DNA of 64,000 nt from Rhizobiaceae bacterium (GCA_017643495.1 JAEPNK010000001.1:1531623-1595622), one strand, 5' to 3'; shown: positions 41,036 through 50,864, counted from the stretch's first letter. Translations and numbers: made by a program. The notes: generated by a model not told the origin, from the letters alone.

Positions 41036-42502
41036 ATGAATCTGACAAGTGCAATCCGAACTGCGACTAGCTCGCTTGCCGCGCAGTCGCAGCAGATTTC
41101 GAATGTATCGCGTAACATTTCGGGCGTCGGCGACCCCAATTATGTAAGGCGGGATTCGGAAATACTGACTGGGAGTTTTGGTTCCTCCCGCGTTGAAACA
41201 CAACGTTATGTAAGTGCATCAGTCTATGCAGCAACGGTTCAGGCGAATGGCAATGCAGTCAGGGCAGGGGTAATAGCAACCGGTATTGACCAGATTGCTT
41301 CCTTCCAGGATGCAAACGGCTTCAATTTTTCGCCTTCCAGCCTGTTGGCCGATCTGCAGCGAATGACAGAATTTGCTGCAGCGGCTCCTTCTGACGGTTC
41401 AGCCCTTTCCTCACTGGTTGAGCAGGCAAGAAGCGTGGCAGGCTCACTAAATACATCGTATTCGGAACTGCTTGATATGCGGGCTGACGCAGACAAGCAG
41501 GTAGCGAACAGTGTAACAACTATCAATTCGTTATTGTCGGATATTTCTGACCTGAACACCAAGATCGTACAAGGCAGCCAGACAGGGCAGGATGTCTTTG
41601 ACAGCATGGATTCCCGGGACCGGCTTATCAGCCAGCTCTCGGAGGAAATTGGTGTCCGGGTAATCCCGGCTGAAAATAACGGCGTTGTGCTCACCACGAA
41701 TTCCGGGGCAATGCTTTTTGAAGGTGCACCACGAGCTGTCACCTTTGAGGCCACCCCGGCCTATGGAGCAGGCACTGCAGGCAATGAACTCCGGGTTGAC
41801 GGCGTTGTCGTCAGCGGGCCGAATGCCAGCTTGCCACTGCGTTCGGGTCGCATAGCAGGAAACCTGGAGATGCGCGACAATGTTATTGTCGGACAGCTAA
41901 ACCAGCTTGATGAAATAGCTCGCACACTCGTCGATACGTTTGCTGAGGAAGACCAGACGGCGGGCGGCAAGCCCAAACTGGCCGGCTTGTTCACATGGGC
42001 AGGTGGACCAGGGGTGCCTGCAGCAGGCACACTCAGTACGGGAATAGCCTCTACACTTGCCGTAAATCCGCTTGCTGATCCTACGGTCGGAGGAGATCCT
42101 GCCCTTATTCGTGACGGGGTTCTCAACGGTGACCCGGACTATCTTTACAATACCAATGGTGGAACCGGTTTTTCTGATCGACTGTACGCCCTATCAGCGG
42201 CTTTCGATACCACAAACCTTTTTGATGCAAATGCGGGTCTCGCCACCAATGTCTCGCTGAACCAGTTTGCAGAAGCATCGCTCGACCAGTTAAACGCAAA
42301 TCGGTCGGCGGCGCTCGATGAAAGTGAATTCCAGACCCAGCTTTCGATACAGTTTACTGAAACCTTGCAAAGCGAGAGCGGTGTGAACCTGGACTATGAA
42401 ATGTCCCGTCTTCTCGAAGTCGAACGTGCTTACCAGGCGAGTGCACGCCTGTTGAGTGTGGTTGATCAGATGCTGGGTACCCTCCTGGAGGCAACACGGT
42501 AG
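41036..42502 (+). CDS. flgK: Hook-filament junction protein FlgK
   Basis: First hook-associated protein, 488 residues. N-terminus with SLAAQSQQISNVSRNISGVG (a variant of the usual SNNIAN motif), coiled segments around 110-190, and the C-terminal SGVNLDYEMSRLLEVERAYQ followed by ASARLLSVVDQML. 30 bases after flgE. Confidence 0.95.
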   Translation: MNLTSAIRTATSSLAAQSQQISNVSRNISGVGDPNYVRRDSEILTGSFGSSRVETQRYVSASVYAATVQANGNAVRAGVIATGIDQIASFQDANGFNFSPSSLLADLQRMTEFAAAAPSDGSALSSLVEQARSVAGSLNTSYSELLDMRADADKQVANSVTTINSLLSDISDLNTKIVQGSQTGQDVFDSMDSRDRLISQLSEEIGVRVIPAENNGVVLTTNSGAMLFEGAPRAVTFEATPAYGAGTAGNELRVDGVVVSGPNASLPLRSGRIAGNLEMRDNVIVGQLNQLDEIARTLVDTFAEEDQTAGGKPKLAGLFTWAGGPGVPAAGTLSTGIASTLAVNPLADPTVGGDPALIRDGVLNGDPDYLYNTNGGTGFSDRLYALSAAFDTTNLFDANAGLATNVSLNQFAEASLDQLNANRSAALDESEFQTQLSIQFTETLQSESGVNLDYEMSRLLEVERAYQASARLLSVVDQMLGTLLEATR

Positions 42503-42505
42503 GTC

Positions 42506-43555
42506 ATGAAAATAAACTACGTTAGTACGCTTTCACTGAATAGCAGCCTCAGGGCTTCGACCCTGAACAAACAGTCGGAACTGGCTGATGTTCAAAAGGA
42601 GGTCGCAACCGGACGCAAGGCGGATATCGGACGCGACCTGGGTGCATTTACATCTTCTGCAGTATCGGTTGAATCCGAAATTGAACTGATCAAACAGATC
42701 AAGGTCACCAATTCGTTTGTTGAAAACCGCCTTCAGACCATGCAGTCAGGGATCGATCAGCTGGTCGCAAACGGAAATGATTTCATGGGCCAGTTGACTG
42801 CTGAAATCAACTCGGCACTTGATCGCAGTCTTCTCGAAACACTTGGCAACACAGCATTCGGCTCTCTCCAGGCTACCGTCAATGTATCCATCAAGGGCGA
42901 ATATGTTTTCTCCGGCGTAAACACCGATTCAAGGGCGATGGTAGATTATCAAGCTGCTGATGGTGCGCCGGCAAAGGCTGCCGTGCAGGCTGCATTTTCT
43001 GCCCATTTCGGCTTTGCAGTCAATGATCCGGCAGCAGAAACCATTACACCTGCAGCGATGGAAACCTTCCTTGATGGTCCTTTTGCAGATCTTTTCAATG
43101 ATGCGAACTGGGGCACCTTGTGGTCTGGCAGTTCGGAATTCGGCACCCGGTCGAAAATATCCACTCGGGAACTGGTCGAAACTCCGGTAACGGCAAATGC
43201 CACGGCATTCCGTGATGCGGCCTCAGCATCGGTCATGATTGCCGAGTTTTCAGACACGGCGATCACCGAAGAAACAATGACAGCTCTGGCCACAAAGGCA
43301 TTTGAGCAGATGGCCAACGCGGTCAGCCAACTCGGCGATGAGCAATCCAGGCTTGGTGTAGTGGAGGAGAGGGTCAAAACAGCCACCGAACGGATGGACT
43401 TCCAGAAGACCATTCTGACTAATCAGTTGTCAGGTCTGGTGGATGTGGACCCCTATGAGGCAGCAACAAGACTGACAAACCTTACTACAAGTCTCGAAGC
43501 CTCTTATGCGGTAACGGCCAGAATTCAGTCTTTGTCTCTACTGAACTTCATATGA
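42506..43555 (+). CDS. flgL: Hook-filament junction protein FlgL
   Basis: Second junction protein, flagellin-like ends. 349 residues: N-terminus LNSSLRASTLNKQSELADVQ, KEVATGRKADIGRDLG; C-terminus YEAATRLTNLTTSLEASYAV, TARIQSLSLLNFI. Starts 3 bases after flgK. Confidence 0.95.
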   Translation: MKINYVSTLSLNSSLRASTLNKQSELADVQKEVATGRKADIGRDLGAFTSSAVSVESEIELIKQIKVTNSFVENRLQTMQSGIDQLVANGNDFMGQLTAEINSALDRSLLETLGNTAFGSLQATVNVSIKGEYVFSGVNTDSRAMVDYQAADGAPAKAAVQAAFSAHFGFAVNDPAAETITPAAMETFLDGPFADLFNDANWGTLWSGSSEFGTRSKISTRELVETPVTANATAFRDAASASVMIAEFSDTAITEETMTALATKAFEQMANAVSQLGDEQSRLGVVEERVKTATERMDFQKTILTNQLSGLVDVDPYEAATRLTNLTTSLEASYAVTARIQSLSLLNFI

Positions 43556-43589
43556 TCCAACGATAACGAAACGGGAGCGATAAACCAAA

Positions 43590-43937
43590 ATGTTCATGCA
43601 GGCTTATGAAGATGTGATGGAGGACGAACAGGATGCCTTGCGGAGCAGTGAAGCTCAAGTAATCGACAGGACAATACGCCTGATGCAGGAAAGTGATCAA
43701 AAACCGTCAGATCGCATGCTCCGCACAAGGGCGATTCATTTAACTAGTCAGGTATGGAGTTATTTTCTCAATGATTTGGCTTCATCGGAAAACGCAACTC
43801 CAAAGGAACTCAAGGCTTCTTTGATATCGATCGGAATCTACATCATGAAGCACCTTAACGCGATGCGAAGTGAGGAAAGTCTCGGCTTTGGTGCCGTGAC
43901 AGAAGTTTCGATCAACATAAGGGAAGGACTCAAATAG
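43590..43937 (+). CDS. flaF: Flagellin assembly regulator FlaF
   Basis: Small cytoplasmic helical protein, 115 residues (RTIRLMQESDQKPSDRMLRT, LTSQVWSYFLNDLASSENAT, LKASLISIGIYIMKHLNAMR). In Caulobacter FlaF is needed for flagellin secretion and works against FlbT in controlling flagellin production. Stop TAG overlaps the GTG start of flbT. Confidence 0.93.
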   Translation: MFMQAYEDVMEDEQDALRSSEAQVIDRTIRLMQESDQKPSDRMLRTRAIHLTSQVWSYFLNDLASSENATPKELKASLISIGIYIMKHLNAMRSEESLGFGAVTEVSINIREGLK

Positions 43938-44407
43938 TGGGCAACATCCGGATTTACCTAAAGCCGAACGAAAAGATTTTCATAAACGGCGCGGTTCTGA
44001 AGGTTGATCGAAAGGTTTCCTTCGAGCTTCTGAACGATGTCACGTTCCTTCTGGAAAGCCATGTCATGCAGAAGGAAGATGCAAACACACCCATCAAGCA
44101 GTTGTACTTCGTGGTGCAGATGATGCTGATGCATCCGATCGATATTGAACAACCAATGGCTCTGTTCAAGTCAATGACTGCGAACTTGCTGCGAACCGTG
44201 CAAACGCAGGAATTGGTAACCGGACTCAAGAACATAGATGTAGAGGTATCAACCGGCAAATATTTCACGGGCCTCAAGCTTATCCGCGAAATGATCCCGC
44301 TTGAGGAAGAAATCCTGGGTGCCGAAGAGACACCTTCCATGAACACGGTTATGTCCGAGCATGCCGGTTCAGGACAACTGCGCTCGGTTGCAGGGGGAGT
44401 GGTCTGA
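43937..44407 (+). CDS. flbT: Flagellin mRNA regulator FlbT
   Basis: RNA-associated regulator, 156 residues: IRIYLKPNEKIFINGAVLKV, FLLESHVMQKEDANTPIKQL, YFVVQMMLMHPI. In Caulobacter FlbT binds the 5' leader of flagellin mRNA and shortens its life until hook assembly is complete; in Brucella it activates. The GTG start overlaps flaF. The structured leaders upstream of the three flagellin genes in this window are natural candidates for its target. Confidence 0.94.
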   Translation: MGNIRIYLKPNEKIFINGAVLKVDRKVSFELLNDVTFLLESHVMQKEDANTPIKQLYFVVQMMLMHPIDIEQPMALFKSMTANLLRTVQTQELVTGLKNIDVEVSTGKYFTGLKLIREMIPLEEEILGAEETPSMNTVMSEHAGSGQLRSVAGGVV

Positions 44408-44829
44408 TGAGCGGCGTAGAAGGTGTAGGGGCCACAAACTCTTCTTCAGCAACCAAATCCTCCGGAGCCTTGTCTTCTGCCCAGAGTGCAACGGTCGATT
44501 ATGATGCATTCCTGTCCTTGCTGGTTACCCAGTTGCGCAACCAGGACCCGACTGAGCCTACTGATAATGCGCAGCTTATGTCACAACTTGCTTCATTCTC
44601 CGCAGTTGAGCAGCAGATTCAGACCAATGAAAAACTCGACTCGCTTCTGGCTTCCAACGTGCTTGGCGACGCCAGCAATCTGATCGGCAAAACGATAACC
44701 TCACCCGATGGGTCAGAATCCGGCAAGGTTACGTCTGTAATTCTTAGTGAGAGTGGTGTTCTCGCTGAGCTCGAAGATGGTTCCAAGGTGGATGTAACAA
44801 CAGGAACACGGATCAGCGGAGACACTTAA
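44407..44829 (+). CDS. flgD: Hook-cap protein FlgD
   Basis: Scaffold for hook polymerisation, 140 residues, the short alphaproteobacterial form lacking the C-terminal Ig-like extension. Conserved VDYDAFLSLLVTQLRNQDPT, EPTDNAQLMSQLASFSAVEQ and SNLIGKTITSPDGSESGKVT. One-base overlap with flbT. Confidence 0.94.
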   Translation: MSGVEGVGATNSSSATKSSGALSSAQSATVDYDAFLSLLVTQLRNQDPTEPTDNAQLMSQLASFSAVEQQIQTNEKLDSLLASNVLGDASNLIGKTITSPDGSESGKVTSVILSESGVLAELEDGSKVDVTTGTRISGDT

Positions 44830-44859
44830 ACAGGTATTCAAGGGGAAAGCGAATACAAG

Positions 44860-45126
44860 ATGAATGAAGCTGAAGCACTGGAGATTGTGCAATTTGCCTT
44901 TCAGATATTGCTGAAAGTATCTGCTCCGATAGTCATTACCGCGATGCTGGTGGGTACCCTCATCGCCCTGTTTCAGGCCCTGACACAGATTCAGGAAGTT
45001 ACCCTTACCTTTATTCCCAAGATTGTTGCCGTAATGGTTGTGGCCTCCCTTGCCGCGCCGTTCATGGCGTCCCAGCTGAACCTGCTGGCCATTCTGTCCT
45101 TCTCAAAAATTTCTGAGGGCTTCTAA
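44860..45126 (+). CDS. fliQ: Flagellar export gate protein FliQ
   Basis: Two-helix membrane protein of the export gate, 88 residues: VSAPIVITAMLVGTLIALFQ, ALTQIQEVTLTFIPKIVAV. Length and motif are exactly those of FliQ. AAGGGGAAAG ribosome site. Followed by flhA and fliR. Confidence 0.96.
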   Translation: MNEAEALEIVQFAFQILLKVSAPIVITAMLVGTLIALFQALTQIQEVTLTFIPKIVAVMVVASLAAPFMASQLNLLAILSFSKISEGF

Positions 45127-45159
45127 ACTTTACTGAAATTCCGGAAGGTACTGATTTCA

Positions 45160-47253
45160 ATGACTGACTTCAGCTTAAACCCGACAGCCCAGCCCCAGGC
45201 AGATAATAGCCGAGATGTTATTTTCGCGATCGGCATCCTGGTCATACTGGCTGTACTGTTCCTGCCCATGCCGCCGATTTTCATTGATATCGGCCTGGCC
45301 ATATCGATTGCGCTTTCGGTCCTCATTCTGATGGTGGCCCTGTGGATCAACAAGCCTCTCGACTTTTCATCTTTCCCGACAATTCTGCTCATCGCAACGA
45401 TGATCCGACTGTCACTCAACATTTCCACGACGCGGTTAATTCTGTCGAACGGTAATGAAGGGGAATCAGCTGCCGGCGGAATTATTGAAGGATTTGCCAG
45501 TTTTGTAATGGGCGGCGATTTCGTCATCGGAGTGATTGTTTTCATCATCCTGATTGTCGTGAACTTCATGGTTATCACCAAAGGTGCGACCCGTATCGCC
45601 GAGGTTGGCGCCCGGTTTACGCTTGATGCAATTCCAGGCAAGCAGATGGCGATTGATGCCGATCTGTCAGCCGGTTTGCTCGATGAAAAAGAAGCGCAGT
45701 TGCGTCGCCGCGAACTGGAAGAGGAAAGTTCCTTTTTTGGTGCCATGGACGGTGCCTCCAAATTCGTTCGTGGAGATGCAATCGCAGGCCTGATCATCAC
45801 GGCGATCAATGTTGTCGGTGGCATCATCATTGGTGTGTGGCGCTACGGAATGGAATTTTCCGAAGCTGCAGATGTCTTTGTGAAACTGTCTGTCGGCGAT
45901 GGTCTTGTTTCCCAGATCCCGGCCCTGATCATCTCGCTTGGTGCAGGTCTCCTTGTTTCCAAGGGTGGCACGCGCGGTGCTGCCGAGACTGCAGTACTGG
46001 GTCAGCTAACTAACTACCCGAAGGCTCTGTATATGGCCGCGGGTCTTCTGTTCATTCTTGCAGTAACACCCAACCTTCCGTTTCTTCCCTTTGCCCTGCT
46101 GGCTACGCTGACGGCATCCTCCGGTTACGTGATTTCAAATACCCGCCGTGAGAATGCTCGTTTGGAGCAGCACCAGAAAGAGGACAACGACAAGAAGAAG
46201 AAAGCCGAGGAACAGGATTCCGTCAAACATTCCCTGGAGCTTCCTGAAGTTGAACTGGTTATCGGTCGCCAGTTGCAAGGCAAGGTCATAACCGAGGAAG
46301 GAGAGATGGGTTTCCGTATCAGCCGGATGCGGAAGAAATTCGCCAAAGCTTACGGTTTTGTCATACCGGAAATCAAGATTTCCCAGGAAATGTCTCTCAA
46401 ACCGCGCTCATACCAGATAAAGATTTTCGGCACGACAGTGGCTTCTTCAGAGGTTTCACTGACCGACGTCATGGTGATTGCGAACAAGGAAACGCCACCG
46501 CCGTTCCCGCATGAGGAAATTGTGGAACCAGCATTCAATACAAAAGCCTGGCGCATCCCTGACAGCTATTCCGCTGAACTGAAAGAGCATGGCTACAAGA
46601 CTGTTGATCCGATGTCACAAATTCTGACGCATGTCAGTGAAGTGATCCGGAACAACCTCTCGCAGCTTTTCTCATACAAGGACATGCGCCGCCTGATCGA
46701 TGGCATGGACAAGGAATACCTGAAGCTTGTTGAGGAAATCTGTCCGACCCATCTTTCATTTTCCGGTCTTCAGGCGGTCTTCAAATTGCTTCTTGCTGAG
46801 CGCGTTTCAGTACGCAACGTGCCGATGCTTCTGGAAGCAATCGCCGAAGTTGCACCTTACTCCAAGCGTGGTGAGCAGATCGTTGCCCATGTTCGGACAC
46901 GCATCTCGCAACAAATTTGCGGCGACCTGCTGCAGGATGGGCAGTTGAAACTTCTGCGTCTTGGTGATGAATGGGAACTGGCATTTGCCAATGCCCTAAA
47001 GAAAGATCAGCGCGGAGAGATTGTAGATTTCCAGATGGGAACAGAACAACTCGAAAAGTTTGGCGTTCTGGCTACCAGGAAAATTCAGGCATTGATTGAC
47101 GACAGGCAGGTATTCGCATTGTCAACATCGCCCGAAAACCGAAGCTATGTTCGCATGATTGTTGAACGCATATTCCCGACTCTTCCAGTGATTTCCAACC
47201 TGGAGATTGCGCGGGGAATGGATGTGAAAATCATTGGTTCGGTTGCCGAATGA
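45160..47253 (+). CDS. flhA: Flagellar export protein FlhA
   Basis: Major export-gate component, 697 residues. About eight membrane helices in the N-terminal half with the FHIPEP signature region ([58 protein letters not shown]), and a cytoplasmic C-terminal domain that docks substrates and chaperones. No ATPase partner (FliI) is encoded in the window. Overlaps fliR by ATGA. Confidence 0.97.
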   Translation: MTDFSLNPTAQPQADNSRDVIFAIGILVILAVLFLPMPPIFIDIGLAISIALSVLILMVALWINKPLDFSSFPTILLIATMIRLSLNISTTRLILSNGNEGESAAGGIIEGFASFVMGGDFVIGVIVFIILIVVNFMVITKGATRIAEVGARFTLDAIPGKQMAIDADLSAGLLDEKEAQLRRRELEEESSFFGAMDGASKFVRGDAIAGLIITAINVVGGIIIGVWRYGMEFSEAADVFVKLSVGDGLVSQIPALIISLGAGLLVSKGGTRGAAETAVLGQLTNYPKALYMAAGLLFILAVTPNLPFLPFALLATLTASSGYVISNTRRENARLEQHQKEDNDKKKKAEEQDSVKHSLELPEVELVIGRQLQGKVITEEGEMGFRISRMRKKFAKAYGFVIPEIKISQEMSLKPRSYQIKIFGTTVASSEVSLTDVMVIANKETPPPFPHEEIVEPAFNTKAWRIPDSYSAELKEHGYKTVDPMSQILTHVSEVIRNNLSQLFSYKDMRRLIDGMDKEYLKLVEEICPTHLSFSGLQAVFKLLLAERVSVRNVPMLLEAIAEVAPYSKRGEQIVAHVRTRISQQICGDLLQDGQLKLLRLGDEWELAFANALKKDQRGEIVDFQMGTEQLEKFGVLATRKIQALIDDRQVFALSTSPENRSYVRMIVERIFPTLPVISNLEIARGMDVKIIGSVAE

Positions 47254-48002
47254 CAATAGCGGGCTTCGCTCTGTTTGACTATTTTGCGGTTTTCATCCGC
47301 ACGGCCGGGTGCATCATGCTGCTGCCCGGCTTTTCCATGCGCCAGTTGCCGGTGCGGATTCGGCTGTACTTTGCCATTGGTGCCAGTATTTCCATATTTG
47401 CCCTGATCGGAAATACATTTTCCCTCAAGGCGAATCCAAACATTGCGGAAATTACAGCACTGGTTTTCACAGAGCTTACCATTGCCGCAGCACTCGTGTT
47501 CTCCGTACGGTTTTTCTTTCTTGCCCTGTCCTTCCTCGGGGAAATCATCATGAGTTTCATGGGCATGAACCCGATGCCGGGAACGCCCATCGGTGATGAT
47601 CAGGCAACCACCACATTGTCCTCTCTGTTCAACATTACGGCTGTCGTGCTGTTTTTCTCCACAGGGCTTATGATGGAGTTCTTTGGCGCATTGATTGAAT
47701 CGTTCGCTATATTTCCACCAGGTGAAGTGATCCTTGGTGGCGATATCGTCGAACGGCTGACAGAAAACCTTAGTGCATTCTTCATGATTGTTTTGCGGCT
47801 CGGTGCGCCGATTGTAATCTATGCAATCGTGATGAACCTGATAGCTGGTATGGTGAACAAGCTTACACCGCAGATCCCCGTTTACTTCGTTACAACACCA
47901 TTCCTGATTTGTGGTGGTCTGGTTATCCTTGTCTGGATGGCAGATGACATGTTGATGCTCTTCAACGTTGAGCTGCAAAAGCTGATAGACAATCTGCTCT
48001 GA
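47250..48002 (+). CDS. fliR: Flagellar export gate protein FliR
   Basis: Membrane protein of 250 residues with six hydrophobic segments ([60 protein letters not shown]). Motif [13 protein letters not shown] at the N-terminus is typical. Ends the fliQ-flhA-fliR export block. Confidence 0.95.
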   Translation: MTIAGFALFDYFAVFIRTAGCIMLLPGFSMRQLPVRIRLYFAIGASISIFALIGNTFSLKANPNIAEITALVFTELTIAAALVFSVRFFFLALSFLGEIIMSFMGMNPMPGTPIGDDQATTTLSSLFNITAVVLFFSTGLMMEFFGALIESFAIFPPGEVILGGDIVERLTENLSAFFMIVLRLGAPIVIYAIVMNLIAGMVNKLTPQIPVYFVTTPFLICGGLVILVWMADDMLMLFNVELQKLIDNLL

Positions 48003-48087
48003 TGATGCCGGTTATTTGCTTGAGCAAGCTTCAGACAAGTGACCCATGTAACTCTTTGGTCAATGGAATTTTCCGAGTGAGAGTTTG

Positions 48088-48447
48088 ATGGAAGCCATCG
48101 ATAGCCTGACAGCCCTGCAAACCAGACAAATGACCGTTGCCGAACCTGCCGCCGCACGGACCAGGTTTACCGGGAAGCTGGAATCCTTTGATACAGCCAT
48201 GGGTTCTCTGGACAGGGTTGCAAACTCAACCGGTGGCGGTGTGTCTGAAATGGACGACGCAACCAAGAAGCTCCAGGCAATGTTTGTCTCCCAGATGATG
48301 AGTGAACTGTTCAGGGAGCAAACTGCGTCCACCTTCGGAGAAGGGCCGCAAGGCGATTTCTATGCCTCCGTGTTTGCTGATGCGGTGGCGGAGAAAATGG
48401 CGGATCAGGACATTCTCGGTTTTGGGCAGTTCCTGAACGTCAAATAA
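48088..48447 (+). CDS. FlgJ-like rod-binding protein
   Basis: 119-residue protein with the rod-capping domain of FlgJ (KKLQAMFVSQMMSELFREQT, GDFYASVFADAVAEKMADQD) but without the muramidase domain, the usual alphaproteobacterial form. ATG 48088 is preferred over the TTG three bases upstream. A separate peptidoglycan hydrolase would be needed; none is seen in the window. Confidence 0.85.
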   Translation: MEAIDSLTALQTRQMTVAEPAAARTRFTGKLESFDTAMGSLDRVANSTGGGVSEMDDATKKLQAMFVSQMMSELFREQTASTFGEGPQGDFYASVFADAVAEKMADQDILGFGQFLNVK

Positions 48448-48481
48448 AAATTCGATCTAACAACATTAGTAGAGATTGCGT

Positions 48482-48871
48482 ATGGAACAGATACAGACTT
48501 CCACAGCCGTTAACGCCCCCGTCAGTGTGATTGCGCCCCATTTGCAAAACCTGAAAGACATATTGATGGAAGAAAGAGAACATCTGTCTACGGGTAAGAT
48601 GGACAGGCTGGAATCTTTTGCCCGCAAGAAAATGCAAGCGCTTGCACAGATCAACATGTTTGTCAGCAATGACTCCAGCCATGAATTGGCAAAGGCCAAT
48701 GAAGAGGAATTGCGAGCGATTGACGGCCTGCTACGTGAAAACATGAAGAAACTGAACTTCCGCATAGCTGCAATCGGAGAGATTACCGAAACAATTCGTA
48801 CCGCAGTGAAGGACGCTGAAAGCGACGGTACCTACCAGCCCGGCAGCTTTTTCATCAGAAAACGGAAATGA
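48482..48871 (+). CDS. FlgN-like export chaperone (probable)
   Basis: 129-residue helical protein (NLKDILMEEREHLSTGKMDR, LESFARKKMQALAQINMFVS, ELRAIDGLLRENMKKLNFRI). The pattern of long helices with early LxxLLxxE-like and late N-x-x-L repeats resembles FlgN, the chaperone for FlgK and FlgL. It sits between the flgJ-like gene and the motF-like gene, as the rhizobial SMc03056-type gene does (from memory). ATG 48482 preferred over TTG 48476. Overlaps the next gene by ATGA. Confidence 0.65.
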   Translation: MEQIQTSTAVNAPVSVIAPHLQNLKDILMEEREHLSTGKMDRLESFARKKMQALAQINMFVSNDSSHELAKANEEELRAIDGLLRENMKKLNFRIAAIGEITETIRTAVKDAESDGTYQPGSFFIRKRK

Positions 48872-49344
48872 TAAAACTTCTTCTCACAGGCATCTGGGGG
48901 GTTATTCTCCTTTCCGGATCAATCTACTTTTTCAGTGGCATGCCTGAACCGCAGGCCGGTGACGGTGGACCGGATGGCAAGCCGTATTTTGGCAAACTGG
49001 AAACAATACACCTCGATACCATGAGCGTTGCCTTTATCCAGAAAAATGCCGTCCAAGGATATGTCATTCTTGATGTCGCTTTTGCTGTCGATTCTGCCAG
49101 AAACAAAAAGCTTAGCGTGCCGGCAAAGTTGATTGTACAGAATGAAGTCAATAACGCCTTTCTCAAGAACAGGCGGTTGAACATCAACCGGCTTGACGAG
49201 TTTGACCCTGACAAGCTGGAACAACAACTGGCAGACCAGATCAACGAGAAGGTCGGAGAGTTGCTTGTAAGTGAAGTGATGATACAGCGAATTGATTTTC
49301 TAAGTTCCGAAGAGGTGCGTGATACCAAGCTTCGCGGGGGATGA
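48868..49344 (+). CDS. FliL-like membrane protein, candidate MotF
   Basis: 158 residues: one N-terminal membrane helix (LLLTGIWGVILLSGSIYFFS) and a periplasmic domain with FliL-like strands and helices (GYVILDVAFAVDSARNKKLS; LADQINEKVGELLVSEVMIQ). Sinorhizobium has a FliL paralogue, MotF, needed for stator activity and encoded shortly after fliR; position, size and topology agree. FliL itself is at 18.8 kb. The match is by topology and synteny, so the name is not assigned as certain. Confidence 0.65.
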   Translation: MIKLLLTGIWGVILLSGSIYFFSGMPEPQAGDGGPDGKPYFGKLETIHLDTMSVAFIQKNAVQGYVILDVAFAVDSARNKKLSVPAKLIVQNEVNNAFLKNRRLNINRLDEFDPDKLEQQLADQINEKVGELLVSEVMIQRIDFLSSEEVRDTKLRGG

Positions 49345-49384
49345 CACCCAATTGATTACAGCCCTCAAAAGTCTGCATCTGATA

Positions 49385-49411
49385 CCCGGGACACCAGTTC
49401 CGGGCTTTTTT
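49385..49411 (+). terminator. Terminator ending the flagellar region
   Basis: CCCGGGAC (49385-49392), loop ACCA, GTTCCGGG (49397-49404), with one G-T pair, followed by CTTTTTT. Marks the end of the hook/export operon. Confidence 0.85.
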
Positions 49412-49451
49412 GTCTTGCCTATAATATAGAAGCTTCTGAAATAATCATTTA

Positions 49452-49467
49452 TTAACATAAGGTTAAT
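49452..49467. promoter_or_regulatory. CtrA-like box upstream of the VasI-like gene
   Basis: TTAA (49452-49455), seven bases, TTAA-T (49463-49467). Matches TTAA-N7-TTAAC except the last base and lies about 30 bp before the preferred start at 49496, overlapping the longest possible ATG (49466). Confidence 0.45.
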
Positions 49468-49495
49468 GGTGTTTCGTCAGGTCTGGGAAAGCCGC

Positions 49496-50314
49496 ATGCA
49501 ATATCATGACGCTATTCAGTTAGCACATGGTATGATCCCAATGAACAGCTTGCCCCGAACATTGCTGAAGCTCGGAATGATTGCCGGTTTTATCGTCTTG
49601 TCTGGTGTCGGTGTGGCTTCTGCCAGCTCACCGTGTGGTGGTTTTTATGGAAGCTGTGATACCAGGGCCGGTGGGCTTGTCGGCCTGTTTCGTTCGGACA
49701 ATGCGAGTACCTCCACCCGGTCTGAAGGCGTTGCGCAGGGCCGTTCGTTTTTTCTTCCCTACACTGCACCAAAACAGGATTTTGTCTCAGCAGTTACCGT
49801 TCCGGCAACAGTTCCGCTGCAACAGCAAAAACCCGCGAGCAGTCCGCGACATGCTTCATTGCAACGTGAACCGGACAATTTTGAACCGCATCAATTGCCG
49901 GTTTACCAGGGAAATACCCAGCTTCTGGTTATGCGTTCGGAGAACCGGCAGCTATCATCAAAGGGGCATAGTACCCAAGCGATCCTGATGATGCGTTGCC
50001 GTTCTGGTGACTTGAATGTCCTGCTTGATTTCCCTGGTTACCCGATGAGTGACGATGGCAATGCCAAGCTTGTATCCTACCAGTTGGATAATCGCCAAAC
50101 GAAACGGACGGGGTTTTCGACATCAAACCAGTTGTCGGTTGTGGGAATGTGGCAATCGTCTCAAGCGCGCAAACTTGCGAAGGAAATCCTGAAAAGCAAT
50201 TCCATGAAACTGCAGACACAGGATTCCGAAAACACAAAAATCAATGCGCGCTTCAATGTCGACAAGATCAGGTCATCGGCCGGAGCTTTTGCTAAAAAGT
50301 GCGGAATAAGCTGA
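49496..50314 (+). CDS. Secreted protein with VasI-like C-terminal domain
   Basis: 272 residues from ATG 49496 (GGGAAAG ribosome site); ATG 49541 would give a shorter signal sequence, ATG 49466 overlaps the CtrA-like box. Signal peptide LLKLGMIAGFIVLSGVGVAS ending ASAS. A low-complexity Pro/Gln middle is followed by a C-terminal 130-residue domain whose pattern (ILMMRCRSGDLNVLLDF, LVSYQLDNRQ, ARFNVDKIRSSAGAFAKKC) resembles the VasI family associated with type VI secretion. Two Cys pairs are consistent with periplasmic disulphides. No other secretion gene is near. The family link is by eye. Confidence 0.6.
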   Translation: MQYHDAIQLAHGMIPMNSLPRTLLKLGMIAGFIVLSGVGVASASSPCGGFYGSCDTRAGGLVGLFRSDNASTSTRSEGVAQGRSFFLPYTAPKQDFVSAVTVPATVPLQQQKPASSPRHASLQREPDNFEPHQLPVYQGNTQLLVMRSENRQLSSKGHSTQAILMMRCRSGDLNVLLDFPGYPMSDDGNAKLVSYQLDNRQTKRTGFSTSNQLSVVGMWQSSQARKLAKEILKSNSMKLQTQDSENTKINARFNVDKIRSSAGAFAKKCGIS

Positions 50315-50333
50315 TCGCCTTCAATCTGAAGTT

Positions 50334-50864
50334 TTAAAACCGTTTCAAATGGGCAGCACCAACCCCGTTCAGCAAGGTAGGTGGTTGTGGCGTGGTGCCG
50401 GCAGAACTCCGGTCGTCTGGTTCACGATTATTCCTGGAGGGCGCAGCTTTGTCCCGTAAGCGGGAATTCACCTGTTTGTCCAAATCGGCGAATGATGAAC
50501 GATTAAACGCGATCTCAGAGTAAGTGCCTTTGGAGTACGTAGACGGTTCTGCGTGAGGCAAGGAGGTTGTTTCCGGGTTCGTGAGGTAACAATCCAGATC
50601 CTGTTCCAACGTGTTGGCGAGCGCCTGGACAGAAAAGGCATCCGAAGTGTTCTCAATATCTCCTTGCAACCGGCTTATAAAGAAACGAAGTTTTGCGATG
50701 AGTTCGGGAGTGGTCTGCGGTTGGAAGTCCCTGATGGAACAAAGATATTTTTGAGTCCGGCTATCAAGTGAAGCAATCTCATCCTGTGGACAATCGGTGT
50801 GGGTCAGGTCGCGGAGTTTTTCGTCTGCTTCATAAAATCCGGATATCAGGTTTAACAATTCCAT
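50334..50864 (-). CDS. Hypothetical cytoplasmic protein
   Basis: 176 residues starting at ATG 50864, which is preceded by GAGGAGA; the frame itself continues to 50951 without a better site. Acidic helical N-terminal part (MELLNLISGFYEADEKLRDL, then THTDCPQDEIASLDSRTQKY) and a Ser/Arg/Pro-rich C-terminus. No known domain. Convergent with the VasI-like gene, 20 bases apart. The N-terminal half has the look of a small helical chaperone, but that is weak. Confidence 0.55.
   Translation of the reverse strand: MELLNLISGFYEADEKLRDLTHTDCPQDEIASLDSRTQKYLCSIRDFQPQTTPELIAKLRFFISRLQGDIENTSDAFSVQALANTLEQDLDCYLTNPETTSLPHAEPSTYSKGTYSEIAFNRSSFADLDKQVNSRLRDKAAPSRNNREPDDRSSAGTTPQPPTLLNGVGAAHLKRF

Noticed and set aside
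45123-45830. 235-codon minus-strand frame over flhA
   Set aside because: Antisense of the FlhA membrane domain; Met/Ile/Ser-rich mirror composition.
47145-47978. 277-codon minus-strand frame over fliR
   Set aside because: His/Asn/Glu-rich composition is the typical mirror of membrane helices; fliR is certain.
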